A stretch of 64,000 nt of DNA from Trichostrongylus colubriformis (taxonomy: Eukaryota > Nematoda > Chromadorea > Rhabditida > Trichostrongylidae). The stretch is taken from contig OZ022261.1 in the NCBI GenBank assembly GCA_963978905.1, positions 8,743,992-8,807,991 on the forward strand, written 5' to 3'. A program made the position numbers and the translations under genes. Each line of letters begins with the position of its first letter. Position 1 is the first letter of the stretch. The notes under the pieces are model-generated. The model was given only the letters and a program-made list of their open reading frames with translations, did not search any database and was not told the DNA's origin. Positions 11,108 to 21,300 of the stretch are shown piece by piece.

Positions 11108-11585
11108 ATTTTAGGCTGCTAAGATGTTTGGGTCAAATAAATCCCCAATTCAGCATGACCGAAAAAAGCACTAAGAGTGGGAGGGCAGGGCGAAGAAGTG
11201 ATTGAGAGTTAGGTAAGGATACCTTTACTTCAGTTAGGGAGGATAAGTGAACCTGCTGCGATGGACGAACCACCTTGGCTTCCTTCTGCCACCCACCGCC
11301 CTTCATGTTCATGCAGTGCCGCTTCATGAATTTAGGCGATAATGTAGATGGATCCATACAGGGTCAAGCACTCAAGCACTGCTCCGAGAAAAATTACGGA
11401 AGGAGAAAACACGCCGCCCACCCTCTCCCCAAATTTGCACTGGAGACACGGCCCCTCTCCCAAGACTGCTACACTGTATTGCTGGTATTGCTGCTTCGGT
11501 ATATTACAACGTAGTCCCTAAAAAAGTTGTCGATCGATATTATGTTGATGTTTTTGGGGCTATTTTGAAAACCCATGATATTGCC
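11108..11585. other. Unassigned DNA right of the inverted repeat
   Basis: Overlapping short frames of 74-79 codons on both strands, none with a recognisable motif. No repeat match within the window was noticed. Confidence 0.4.
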
Positions 11586-11589
11586 CGCT

Positions 11590-11915
11590 TCCTCTAGAAT
11601 CAGATTTCCAGCAAAAATTGGTCTAGGCAAGGGTTACTTGGTCGAGATTCTCGCCATCCAACCACTAATAATTTTCTTCTTCCACGACCAATTGAAAAAC
11701 TCCAAAGCGCGATGGAAGAGCATCGCTGGGGCTTTCTTGAAAACCCATGACCATGCCTACTCACGATTAATTTTGAATTTTTCTCTGCAAAATTTGGTCT
11801 GGGGTCAGCTTCAGAGTTGGGGTTATTATCTTCAAATTCGAATATCTCTTCTCTCCAGTAACGACTTCTAGAGCCCCAAAAAGCAGAAGAAAAAAGATTG
11901 TGAGCACTTTCTTGC
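11590..11915 (+). repeat. Two degenerate satellite monomers
   Basis: The second unit, from about 11785, retains AAAATTTGGTCTGGGGTCAG, GAGTTGGGGTT, ATATCTCTTCTCT and AAAGATTGTGAGC of the 1-2160 satellite. The first, from about 11600, is weaker (AAAAATTGGTCTAGG, CTCACGATTAATTTTGAATTTTT) and has acquired unrelated sequence. The relic shows that the satellite family spread outside the main array and then decayed. Confidence 0.8.
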
Positions 11916-11922
11916 CCAGGTA

Positions 11923-12521
11923 GTGCATAAGAGTCAACGGGTAGCTACCGCACGACCACTGCTAGAGGTGAAGAACGGACGTTATCGGACAGCCCTACTC
12001 CTTTTTAGCGTCCCAATACTTACAGCAAGACTGACCCGAGGTGAGAGCTTCTTCACAAGAGAGATACCGTTCCAAGTTGACCTGTCCCAAGCGGATATCG
12101 ACGACGAACAAAGATGGCAGTTACGGAACCTGTTTCAGGAATATCGGGATCGCATCTCATCACCCTCCTACGATTTGGGCTTTTACGAAGCCTCCCCTAT
12201 CTCCATCAAGACCACACCGAGATTCCTCTTTGCGGTATAGACCGGTGCGAATACCTACCCGGTATCAGGAGTTGGACGATCACATTAATACTTTTGAAGG
12301 CGGGTCAAATTGTCGGAAGCGATACCCCATGGGTGCATAACACGGTCCTCGTTAGAAAGAGGGACGTGTTGCTACGTGTTTGTCTTGATTTTTGTCCACC
12401 CCACGATGTCATCATACCGGATCACTTTCCCCTACCTCGGACTGAAGACCTCTTGGAGAAAGTGGCTGATCACCATTATCACACTATCCTAGACCTGGTC
12501 TTCGGATTCAATTCAAACTAA
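11923..12521 (+). pseudogene. Broken Ty3/gypsy-type reverse transcriptase fragment
   Basis: Three plus-strand frames in turn encode consecutive parts of the N-terminal reverse transcriptase region of a Ty3/gypsy-like retrotransposon. The first (to about 12240) has the acidic linker before RT. A second frame around 12240-12290 carries the YRIP-like segment. A third carries SDTPWVHNTVLVRKRD, LRVCLDF, DHFPLPRTEDLL and ILDL, which match conserved RT blocks 1-3. At least two frameshifts separate them, and the copy stops right after ILDLVFGF, before the catalytic YxDD block. There is no protease, RNase H or integrase nearby and no clear flanking LTR pair. It is a dead 5' RT fragment. Assignment to Ty3/gypsy rests on family knowledge of these motifs. 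Confidence 0.85.
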
Positions 12522-14150
12522 AATGATACATACAGCTTCGTTAGGAGGAAATACAAGGAAACGTCAGAGATTGAGAATGATGATTCATCGAAGACAAAAC
12601 AGAAAATGCAAAAGTTTCTGCTTCAGAGGTAAGCAAATCCACGCTTCTCGCTTGGGGAGCGAAAATTCTACCATTAAGCCATATCGGCTGTTGCTGTCAC
12701 AGGGTTAGTACCGCTGAGGAGACATTGCTCCGCCGATGAGTTTATCGCCCGCGAAGTAACTCCTCCTAACTCGCTTCAGAATGCCATTTTGCAACTTTGA
12801 TTCTCACATTTGTAGTAAGCATTCCAGACTCCAAGATCCATCTAGATCTCCTTTCTAAGTTCCATGGAAAATTGAAAAGCCTTTCTTGATAAGATACCAA
12901 TGCAAACCGATGAATGTGATTTTTACCCAATTCCTGGAGGGAAAGAGCTGTGGAATGGGTGAATCAATTTTTTTTGACGTGAGAATTTTGTCCCATTTTT
13001 ATGGCAGAAGACACTCCTCGGAACTCCTCCTCACCCTATCAGGGTGAGCAAAAATTTTCTACTTCATAGATGTTATTTTTGAGTGCTACCTCCATAATAC
13101 ATGAACGCCCGGTTGTGTTAAAACGAAATAAAAAATCATGAAAATGCCAAAAATGGAAGTACCTGGAGTCCGTAGGTCCTTCCCATTCAGCAAGGAAAAA
13201 ATCTGGCACGGTCTTGACACGTCCAGTTCACTGGATTACCTTTAAAATTTACTTCAATACTGAATACCTGTATGGGTCCAACAATATGCCGACTCGACTT
13301 CGGAAATCAATCGATCAAAACAATCAAGAAAAGGCAATTCAGTGCCTATCGCCCAACAAGTTTGACACGTCAGTGATGCAAATGGATTCAAGATTCTATG
13401 AATTGGGCACCCCTCCCCCCCCCTCTCATTAGGACGTCATCTAAAAAATTCTCAGCGTGAAGAAAAACTACAAGCAAATTACTGAAAGAAACAAGAAATT
13501 CCAGTATGAGAGAGGAGATGGTGAAAGTAGAGGCTAACTATCGGGGTCGCGGTGGGTGGTTTTGGCGCCCTTTATCGATATTCGATCCCGGAGGCTCTTA
13601 AAAAGGTGTCAGGCGGAAAGGCGACCATATAGATTTTCAATGGGGTAGGGGTGGATGACGCGAGATCAAGAGCAATGCACACGCAGGCGCATTAATCGAA
13701 TATGATATATTCCTTTCTTTATATTAGGGAAATAGAAGTGTAATCGAAGTAGGATCCCAAAAATAAGTGCTGCTTACAATGCAGAAGAGGGCTAGCAAAT
13801 CTACGTAAGTTGAATATTCAGAACAAAATGAGAGAGGAAAGGCTGACTGTATTGCTTCAAGGAAATGGAAAATTGCAAGAGTTGCACAGTTGCTATACCC
13901 ACGATCCGCGACCAACGGGTGGATCAAATCTGTCAGGGCAAGTAGTCCTCCACTACGGTGTCCCATTCCCAAAAAAAAACCAGTTTGTCTGTGTACATCG
14001 GATACTGACCACAGGATAGGCTGCCCCCCCCCCTAAATGGCAAATCGCGTAGACAATTCACATGCCACAGAAATTTCTTACTCGAGCCGAGTAAGAGGCA
14101 CTTCCCAACGAGGAGATATTCCCTAATAACTTCTCAAGTGTACTGAAACT
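12522..14150. other. Unassigned DNA with a short relic of the inverted-repeat family
   Basis: Frames of 61-82 codons at 12523, 13214, 13724 and 13810 show no recognisable domain. Around 13545-13600 the order GGTGGGTGGTTTTGGCGCCC...TTATCGATATTCGATCCCGG resembles the 10140-10180 part of the inverted-repeat arm (GGTTTCCCGCCCGTTATCGATATCCACCCCCG), suggesting a diverged dispersed piece. Poly-C runs occur near 13412 and 14024. Confidence 0.4.
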
Positions 14151-14171
14151 GAGACTCAAAGGGACGGAGGG

Positions 14172-14215
14172 ACGTAGCCGTAGCCGTAGCCGTACAGAGG
14201 GACGTAGCCGCATGC
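14172..14215 (+). repeat. Short GTAGCC tandem repeat
   Basis: Four hexamer-like GTAGCC units with an interrupting ACAGAGGGAC that is also duplicated on the left (GGGACGTAGCC twice). A local microsatellite with no evident function. Confidence 0.7.
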
Positions 14216-14404
14216 AATTTCATCAGAAATGTTATGGTCTCCTAAACAAAAAGAAGAAAATCTAGTTGCCATGGGCACCAACAGGCAATCTCGTAATAGG
14301 CCGGTCTTCGCATTTCAAATTCTGAAGATCAACTCGGCTCAGACTCTGCTTCTTCTCTCACAAAATAAGCACCGTTGGATTCGCCATATTTTCGGCAACA
14401 TTAT

Positions 14405-14820
14405 GGATACCTGCATATCTCATTTTAATGAGGACTGACGAGTTTTATTGCGTAAAATCAGAAAAAGTTGACTCCGAATCACCATTTTTTCTGAACGCAC
14501 TCCTATTGAAGGGGCTGTCCAGATGTATGGAAAAGTGGGGCTTAGTTAGTGCTGGATCTGATGAGTATGGCGGAAGAGTAAGGGCTTTAGTCTGCCATTG
14601 CTTCGATTACTGGGTGACGATTTGTGGGAAATGCGCTCGCGCATGGCTGCTCCGAGGGGCCGCGAGGCACCATTTTTGGGTTCTTCCGAATCAGAGCTAA
14701 AGTGGTCAACCTCATTTGTGTGGGGAAGGTCAATACTTTCAGATGTCCCTTGCAAGTATGTATGGACGATCATCGCTTTCTGCCGTTCTAGTTAAAGCTA
14801 TGTGATCTGTGAGAATTCGA
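14405..14820 (+). repeat. Dispersed repeat, plus-strand copy (partner at 30045-30395)
   Basis: A 350-400 bp sequence that recurs on the minus strand inside an intron at 30045-30395. The most conserved core, about 14630-14700, includes AAATGCGCTCGCGCATGGCTGCTCCGAGG and TTCGAATCAGAGCTA-like blocks. Frames are interrupted or shifted between the copies, so it behaves as a non-coding transposon relic rather than a gene family. No terminal repeat or class could be assigned. Confidence 0.8.
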
Positions 14821-14967
14821 GGAACTCATTTTTATTTCTACACTTCTGTCGCGGATCGCGACGGTGGCCGCCGGGGGCATCGCGCTCCTCGGCCCATCCG
14901 CGTGCGGTTGCAACTGCGGTAGCGCTTCGCGCTCGCGGTTGGCTCCGCCCTCTGTGGCTGAGACCAG

Positions 14968-14975
14968 TATAAAAG
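14968..14975 (+). promoter_or_regulatory. TATA box of the candidate LTR
   Basis: TATAAAAG, about 120 bases into the putative LTR and preceded by a GC-rich tract. A start about 30 bases downstream would fall near 15000. Confidence 0.6.
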
Positions 14976-15274
14976 GCTGGTCGCCGACTGTCAGTCGGTT
15001 TTCACCGGGCAACGCCATGATGCTGCTCGGGATCTGGGGTGCGGTGCACCTTGGCTCTCGAGTAGTGGAGCGCTGGCACATGAGTTGGCCGGTGTCCACC
15101 CCTGCTCCCCGACTGGGAGCAGCCATGTGGTTCAGGTCCCATCTCGACACCGTCAGCCACATGGTCAAGAGGAAACGCCCGGATGGGGGTCTACTACGTA
15201 TAGCCGACTGATGGAGTCGCCCCAACGGAGGCGACTTGGGAGGAAGATAGCAGGTATGATGTTAATACGTTGTT

Positions 15275-15280
15275 AATAAA
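15275..15280 (+). terminator. AATAAA polyadenylation signal of the candidate LTR
   Basis: Canonical hexamer followed within about 20 bases by TG-rich sequence (TGTATTGTGTATG), as expected downstream of a cleavage site. Confidence 0.6.
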
Positions 15281-15368
15281 TGTATTGTGTATGTTATACT
15301 GTGTCATGTCTTAAAACGTAGGATCTGTTCTTACAATGCGATGTGCTGTTCTATTGTTGTATTAACAT

Positions 15369-15428
15369 CTGGCCCCTAGGTCCCCGGGGTAGGTCCGCCT
15401 CACCAGGAGCGGGTGTCCTGGTGAGGCG
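15369..15428 (+). other. Possible primer-binding site followed by a 13 bp hairpin
   Basis: The TGG at 15370 opens an 18-base stretch complementary to a CCA-ending sequence, as for a tRNA-primed element. I could not match it to a particular tRNA. Just after it, 15396-15408 and 15416-15428 form a perfect 13 bp stem (CGCCTCACCAGGA) with a 7-base loop, a plausible leader RNA structure. Confidence 0.4.
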
Positions 15429-15495
15429 TAGTGGTCCGATGGGGCTCTGACCCAAAAGGTTGGAGCGACGGGAGTTTGAGAGCGGGTGTACCGCC

Positions 15496-15610
15496 GATGA
15501 CCGCACAAGATCCGAATGTTTTCCCAAAGACCTCAATGACCGCACAAGATCCGACGCCGATGACCGCACAAGATCCGAATGTTTTCCCAAAGACCTCAAT
15601 GCCGAGCTTC
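15496..15610 (+). repeat. Short direct repeats, GACCGCACAAGATCCGA units
   Basis: Three copies of GACCGCACAAGATCCGA occur between 15500 and 15578. Two are followed by ATGTTTTCCCAAAGACCTCAATG, so a unit of about 60 bases is partly tandem. The last copy leads directly into the 224 bp block that is duplicated at 16298. Confidence 0.85.
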
Positions 15611-15796
15611 ATATATGACGGGCCAATAATCAAAGAACTATCAAGTAATCAAAGAGGCAGACGTGCAGAAGGGTTAAGCGATGATATATAGCATGATCTG
15701 TTGACACCAAAATGAGAGGGCATGGCTCCGCTCAAACACTTCTGATTTCCAGTCGTTTTTTGAATACCTGAAGTCAGTGTTAGCTTCAGTGGTCGT
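15573..15796 (+). repeat. Exact 224 bp direct duplication, copy 1
   Basis: Identical by eye to 16298-16521, from ATCCGAATGTTTTCCC to GCTTCAGTGGTCGT, and diverging sharply on both sides. The copies are 725 bases apart. Identity amid otherwise decayed repeats implies a recent event, or gene conversion, or an assembly effect. Confidence 0.95.
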
Positions 15797-15854
15797 CCGC
15801 GACAACTCATCCGCGACAACTTCTGAAACCAGGGATAAAGAGTTTCATCCAGTG

Positions 15855-16010
15855 CTTTATCCCTCCCTTTCGGGTGTGTACAAAGTGGTACGAATGAAAA
15901 TTTTCGCACATATGGTGCAAAGAGACAATTACGAGGTGCGAGAATTGAGGGGTCATCTGTTGCCCAAAACTTGCATTAACAGCAAGAAAGGTCAAGTAAT
16001 TAGGGGTTAA
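15855..16010 (+). repeat. Dispersed repeat with an inverted partner at 17155-17300
   Basis: GTGTGTACAAAGTGGTACGAATG, ATTTTCGCACATATGGTGC, GAGGTGCGAGAATTGAGG and GCCCAAAACTTGCATTAACAGCAAG recur in reverse complement at 17155-17300. The inverted copies flank the second 224 bp block. Confidence 0.85.
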
Positions 16011-16297
16011 ACTGACTGGAAAATGAAAGAATCAAAACAGAAGTAGGGATCGAATGATTTCAATAATCAATTCTAATATTAATGATAATGTTAATTTAAT
16101 AATAATTTATAATTTGATATGTGGTGAGTGCTTAGTAGAGCTTCATGCTCGCTATTTTTCAATTTCTAAGATCCATCAGGAGTTAAGTTGTGATTTCATC
16201 CGGTAGCACCGCTCATTGAGATTACGTCCCGCACACTGGGGGGTGCTGCCTCTCATCCTGTTCGGAAACCTGGTACTTATAGACTTGTTTACTTTAC

Positions 16298-16521
16298 ATC
16301 CGAATGTTTTCCCAAAGACCTCAATGCCGAGCTTCATATATGACGGGCCAATAATCAAAGAACTATCAAGTAATCAAAGAGGCAGACGTGCAGAAGGGTT
16401 AAGCGATGATATATAGCATGATCTGTTGACACCAAAATGAGAGGGCATGGCTCCGCTCAAACACTTCTGATTTCCAGTCGTTTTTTGAATACCTGAAGTC
16501 AGTGTTAGCTTCAGTGGTCGT
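16298..16521 (+). repeat. Exact 224 bp direct duplication, copy 2
   Basis: Second copy of 15573-15796. Upstream flank is ACTTGTTTACTTTAC and downstream flank is GGCCCTGATTTTACC, both unlike copy 1. Confidence 0.95.
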
Positions 16522-17154
16522 GGCCCTGATTTTACCTTTTCCATTAATCTCGTTCTGCTTCAGCACAGTCTTTGTCACAAATACATAAATCGTTTCTGAA
16601 ATCGGATGCTTGTTGCCTCACACTGACTTCGGTGGGGCATCGCACTGTCTCAGATGATTTCCATATGGGCTCTGTCGCCCGCTGGGCACTATTAGATATT
16701 TCATATCTTTATCACCAGTCAAGGAGATAGCGAGGACTGTTGCCACCATTGGGACCATTCTTTATGTCTAGCAGCAACTTGACAGGCATTCCTCCCTACT
16801 TTTTTCGAAAACTAGTGATTACAGAAAGACTGATTAAACCTTTGCCTTTGTTTGGCTGCGACCTTGAGTTTGAAAATGATCATAGTCAAGCACAAAATCC
16901 CCAACCAGCATTGACCAGTCAAGGAATTTCCGGTCTTCGTGTTTTTAATGCGCATGTATCAAATTAAGTAGAATTGAGCTTGCTTAAGGCTTTGTGAAGT
17001 TGTTTTATCAATTTGTGAGTACATCTGCATGTTTTACCTCGTGCATTTCTGGGTAATAGATATATTAACAAATATTCACATATCATATGTGAACATGTTA
17101 TGAATATGTAATAAATACATGTTTTTTCGCTTATTAATTCCCTTTGTTCCTTAG
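16522..17154. other. AT-rich unassigned DNA
   Basis: A 75-codon plus-strand frame at 16740-16967 has no recognisable domain. The stretch from 17040 is AT-rich with small palindromes such as CACATATCATATGTG. No gene is supported. Confidence 0.4.
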
Positions 17155-17460
17155 TTACTTGACCTCACTTGCTGTTAATGCAAGTTTTGGGCAACAGATG
17201 ACCTCTTGATTCTCGCACCTCGTAATTGTTTCCTCGCACCACAGGTGCGAAGGGTTCGCACAATATGTGCGAAAATTTCCATTCGTACCACTTTGTACCC
17301 ACCCCTCCCTTTCCAGTACTCACATTGGGTGCCTTCACTGGGACTTGATCAAACATAAACTCGTGTAGTGAATACATCCAAAAAGTGCCATTTTCGGAGT
17401 ACTTTAAAATTTCCCTAATAATTCGAAAACCTTGTTGCATTCCATAAAGCACATATTTAG
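17155..17460 (-). repeat. Composite dispersed repeat, minus-strand copy
   Basis: The part at 17155-17300 is the inverse of 15855-16010. The part at 17310-17452 is the inverse of 29830-29960, sharing AATTATTAGGGAAATTTTAAAGTACT and CACTTTTTGGATG blocks. A 95-codon minus-strand frame crosses the whole repeat, but the partner copies do not keep it open, so I treat it as a transposon relic. Confidence 0.75.
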
Positions 17461-18741
17461 AGAAAGTAACTCTCTATTCAAGGAGCGTAATATGTAAGTT
17501 GATTTATGTTGACGCGCTTACAAATTAGAATTTACCTCATGACCCTATAAAACCGGTCAGGACTTTCATTACAGCCTAATTATTCGGTATCCCATTCTAA
17601 AAGATTGTAGGGTAATTCTGCGACATTGCCTTCGGAAATTCCACTAACTTGTGTGGGAGGCTCATAGAGAAGGCTTCTAGTACGCTTGACAGCTGTTAGG
17701 ATTTCGTCAATCCCTACTCTTGCAATAAAAATGACGAGATTTTGAGATGGACTCCGGATGCCTTTTTCACGAGAGCCCATGCAAGGTCGACAAATCTTGG
17801 GGGAGGTGGTCATTTTTCGGGTTGAAAAAAGTGGGGGTCGTATTTGTGGAGGGAGTTTCGTGTGAATTCCTCAACGGCTGTCGATCGATAATCAAGGTAG
17901 CAAGGTTGATTTTTTAGAGAACAAATTTTCAAATAAAAAATATAGAATCTCTTTCCCCCCTCACTTTAACTGACCCAAAAAAATCATTCCACGGTCTAAT
18001 TTTTGGTGTAAGAGATAGAAGCAAAAAGAGAAAAGACAAAAAAGTACTGGCCAATAACGTCTAGCATCTGCAAAGACGGCTACATTCCTGCTGAACGCAA
18101 TAGCATTGGGTTTTTCCGCTCAAATGAAGGGGATGTAAATTTTCATCTTGGGCCCAGAAAGAGAAGGAGCTCCGGGCGAAGGAAACCAGCGCACTAACAC
18201 TTCTGACGTTGACCCAGGCAACTGAACCACTTCACGGAGATAAAAAGTAAATATGAATATGAAAAACAGCTATTGAAACAATTGTTGGGATGCGACACGT
18301 ACAAATATCGGATACTCAGTAGAAGCGAAATCTATCGTGACGGTATCGTAGAAGGCTGCTAATCCTCGGTGTCTACTGCTATGCCATTTGAATTACTTTC
18401 CCGCGCGCACACATTCAAACGCTATCTCAAAGTGCATAGATACGAGTTTAGCACCATGACCCCAAATTAGATGATATTGTTGTGATTGACTTTTCGCTCC
18501 TGCAGGGTTACCGCGTCTAAACCTTAATCAGGTACAAAAACTTAGAGTTCATCATGTTGCTCATGCGACCATTAGCAGAGTGAAAGGACAAGATAGACGA
18601 TACATGAATTGAGCAGTTTTTCAGGAAACGAGGGTGCTAAATTAGTTGGAGGCATTCCATTGTTGAGATCGGCGTCCGGTGCTATTTTTGGATCTGCCCA
18701 GTCTATGGGGAACCTTTACTTCTCTGAACTGAGGTAAAAAT
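17461..18741. other. Unassigned DNA
   Basis: A 77-codon minus-strand frame at 17580-17813 shows no recognisable motif. No gene or repeat match could be supported through 18741. Confidence 0.4.
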
Positions 18742-19181
18742 GTACTCTTGAAAGAATCTTCCGAAAAATGAGCTTCGTTGTTACCCATTTATTTATGTTG
18801 TATTTGCCTAGGAAGGGCAGCATGCAAAGTTTCATGCGAAAAAGTGAGAATCCGGTTAAGATACAGCTCCCCAAAGTCTCTGCTGGGTGAGCGGGCCTCT
18901 GAGTGAAAGCCTCGTCCCGTCATCCACTGCGCCTGGAACAGAGAGTGGGACTGTTCACGTAACTTTCCGTTCCTACAATGGGTCTTCGACTGCGGCGGAC
19001 GACGGAGTGGACATATGCTCGGAGGCCCCGCCCATCCGGCCATGACTTTGTGGTGCTGTATCTTAGCCGGATTCACATTTTTTCGCGCGAATCTTTTCAT
19101 GCGGCCCACATTGGGCAAAAACAACATAAATATGTGGGTAACAGAAAAACTCATTTTTCCGTGGACGATTCCTTTAAGTAC
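18742..19181. mobile_element. Palindromic MITE, family 1 (about 440 bp)
   Basis: The ends are inverted: GTACTCTTGAAAGAATCTTCCGAAAAATGAG at the left pairs with the complement of CTCATTTTTCCGTGGACGATTCCTTTAAGTAC at the right. Inside them TTATGTTGTATTTGCC pairs with the complement of GGGCAAAAACAACATAAATATGTGGG. The centre is GC-rich. Related copies lie at 27474, 35656, 52829, 53292 and 60885. No coding capacity; it is a non-autonomous DNA element whose parent is not in the window. Confidence 0.85.
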
Positions 19182-19335
19182 TCAAATTGATGATCACAAG
19201 ATGGTATTAGGGAAATACGGTAGCACGGAAGTGAGTGCTTGGAAGGGGTAAGTGTGCAACGTACAGCAAGCAAGATGGCGTACAGAACTGAATACAATGG
19301 AAGTGGCTGCATTTTGGCTGTGTACCCTTACATTA

Positions 19336-19502
19336 GGCCGCGTTCACACCTTGTGGTACCGGTGGCAAAGCGTGGCTGGGTGTCTCTGCGTCCCCATCTG
19401 TGCCACCCTGTCTCGATGTCTACGTCGTCTCTGCCCGTGCCACTCTGCCTCGCTGCCTGTGAACGCAGCCACGCCGTGCCGGCCCTGAGTATGAACGCGG
19501 TC
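19336..19502. mobile_element. Palindromic MITE, family 2 (TTA-flanked, about 167 bp)
   Basis: Begins GGCCGCGTTCACACC after a TTA and ends with the complement, GAGTATGAACGCGGTC, before TTG. The interior is GC-rich and imperfectly self-complementary (GGTGGCAAAGCGTGGCTG against CAGCCACGCCGTGCC). It shares end sequence and size with elements at 31561 and 55285. Confidence 0.75.
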
Positions 19503-20371
19503 TTGGGGAAGCACGAAAAGTAATCTACATTGGTCAGTCTTTTAATGGAGTGGCCCACGTGTTCCGAATTTCCATTGAATGATAGCGGCACCTGAATGCT
19601 TTCTGGCCCATGTGAAGAATTGCGGATGCGACCGATGAACAACTCTCTGATTTTATCCTCGCGGGCCAGTCCAGCACTAGTTTGCCGGCCCAGGGGGTTG
19701 GTACATAATTTACACAGTTTGGACGGGCCCTATCCATTGGTGTCCGGTCCATGCTAGTGGGAGCGACGTCACTTGCCATTGCATCATCTTCGATTGTGAA
19801 CAGGATAAAGCTTTATGGTTAGAAGTAGGGAGTTCGAAAAGGGGCTTTCACGAAGCAAACTCAGCACTTCCGTGGTCTGTGTAGAAAGTGAGCTTTGACC
19901 CTTTCCTATATCAACATAACGCGCTTTGCAACATTACTTCATAAAAGTGAAAATGTAATTTCTTGTATTCATATTGCCTATGGCTCTTAGGGGAAGAAAA
20001 CGTTCGAAATTCATTGAGGGGTGCGAGTTGCCCACAGGCATGCGAAGGCAAACCGACCACAGGTACTAGCAGGGCTGAGTAACATCATGGTGCGTGGCGT
20101 AAGCTTTTTCTTTCACTAATACACAATCGTCTTGTAAAGAATATGGAAAACTATGACGGACGACGTTCTCGACCATCGACGACGATCTGAAAACAAATGA
20201 AAGGTTAACCTAGTTGACCAGTGTTTGGACAACTGTTTCCATGAGTAAATATTGTGCGCGAAGTGACTTCGCTTAGGCACCGGGTTGCCCAGCGTGGATA
20301 ACACATGTTGGTAATCAAATAAGTAAAGAGCCTGTGAGGTTAGTGGCCAGCACAGCAAACAATGGTCCACG
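19503..20371. other. Unassigned DNA upstream of the secreted-peptide gene
   Basis: Minus-strand frames at 19534-19779 and 20116-20370 have no recognisable motif. The last part probably includes the promoter of the gene starting at 20441. Confidence 0.4.
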
Positions 20372-20381
20372 CTTTAAAAGG
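20372..20381 (+). promoter_or_regulatory. TATA-like element of the secreted-peptide gene
   Basis: CTTTAAAAGG lies about 60 bases before the start codon, a suitable distance for a short 5' leader. No AG acceptor lies close before the ATG, so this message is more likely to begin at its own promoter than to be trans-spliced there. Confidence 0.4.
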
Positions 20382-20440
20382 AGCCGCGAGTTTCCTTGCC
20401 ATCACTTCATTTACTTCCTCATCTTTACACTTTCCCAAAA

Positions 20441-21181
20441 ATGTTCGCCTTCCTTGCAGTGCTTTTCGCAGTTTCACTTCTCACCCGAGCCCAAAATGCC
20501 GGTATGCTTTAACTTGAAAACTCGTTTTTTTTTTCTCGCTCCTCAAAACTCGTTCATATTAGACGTACTGTCCCGTGCCGTTGGACCGTGCATTGGTGGA
20601 AGATGTCAGCCCGGGCACACTTGCTATCTTGACCAATGCATTCCACAAGGATCACGATTCAAGAGGAACTTCAACAGAGGTAAGAACATATACGGATGAT
20701 AGAAATCAAATTAGGAGGTCATTCGCGGTTGAGGCACATTCCACACGCTCCTTATTGCATTCTCAATGATTATAGAAACAGTTTTCACAGCCTATTCCCC
20801 TACCAAAGAGTTAAGTGTAAAGCGTTCTCGACAAGTACATTAGGGTGGTGCCATATACCTAATTTCGTATTAGTGATGTCAAAGTAATTGCATAGGTGCT
20901 TAGCCATGCAAAGTCCAGTGGAAGCGGGGTAGTATGCAATACATTATGGTTGTGCCTGTCACATCAGCCGAACTCAATCTATTTAATCACCGAGTCATTT
21001 CTATTCTAAAAGCTTGGGCATTGAATTTCGAGAGTGTAACAGGAGCTTTCATAAAATGTTTAGGAAAAAATTCGCTCGTTGATATATGTACTTATTTTTA
21101 GATTCCGCTGCCGGGCCGTGCATCGACAACAGATGCCCACCTGGTTACTTCTGTCACCAGATGGAATGCTTGAAACAGTAG
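20441..21181 (+). CDS. Small secreted protein with two four-cysteine modules (85 aa, 3 exons)
   Basis: Exons are 20441-20501, 20563-20679 and 21102-21181, joined by phase-1 introns of 61 and 422 bases with GTATG/TTAG and GTAAG/TTAG ends. Residues 1-18 (MFAFLAVLFAVSLLTRAQ) form a classic signal peptide. Exon 2 and exon 3 each encode one module with identical cysteine spacing C-x4-C-x5-C-x4-C (GPCIGGRCQPGHTCYLDQC and GPCIDNRCPPGYFCHQMEC). The linker is basic and holds RFKR, a furin-type site that could release the two modules separately. The module recalls short EB-like cysteine repeats of nematodes, but I cannot assign a family. Start choice rests on the signal peptide. An AATAAA follows the stop by about 115 bases. 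Function unknown; an extracellular or secretory role is inferred. Confidence 0.85.
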
Positions 21182-21294
21182 CTACTTCAGTCATCTCTCA
21201 TCGAACACGATAAATTAAGAAATCATCGCTATGGGTTAAATGGAAGATTTCGCCTTTTCGTCACACTTTTCATTCCGATCTGAATCTTTGTAAG

Positions 21295-21300
21295 AATAAA
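21295..21300 (+). terminator. AATAAA polyadenylation signal of the secreted-peptide gene
   Basis: Canonical hexamer about 115 bases after the TAG at 21179-21181, giving a short 3' UTR. Confidence 0.7.

Larger units (their letters stand above)
14847..15367 (+). mobile_element. Candidate solo long terminal repeat (LTR)
   Basis: A GC-rich block begins TGTCGCGG and ends TTAACA, giving the TG...CA ends of an LTR of about 521 bp. It contains a TATA box (14968-14975) and, about 300 bases later, an AATAAA signal (15275-15280), the usual promoter/R/polyadenylation order. Two bases beyond the end lies TGGCCCCTAGGTCCCCGG, in the position and form of a primer-binding site. I did not find a second copy in the window, nor gag or pol downstream, so it would be a solo or truncated element. 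The alternative is a short gene, because a 65-codon frame (15017-15211) sits between TATA and AATAAA. Confidence 0.55.

Noticed and set aside
15017..15211. 65-codon frame between a TATA box and AATAAA as a real gene
   Set aside because: The surrounding TG...CA ends and TGG site fit an LTR better; kept only as an alternative reading.
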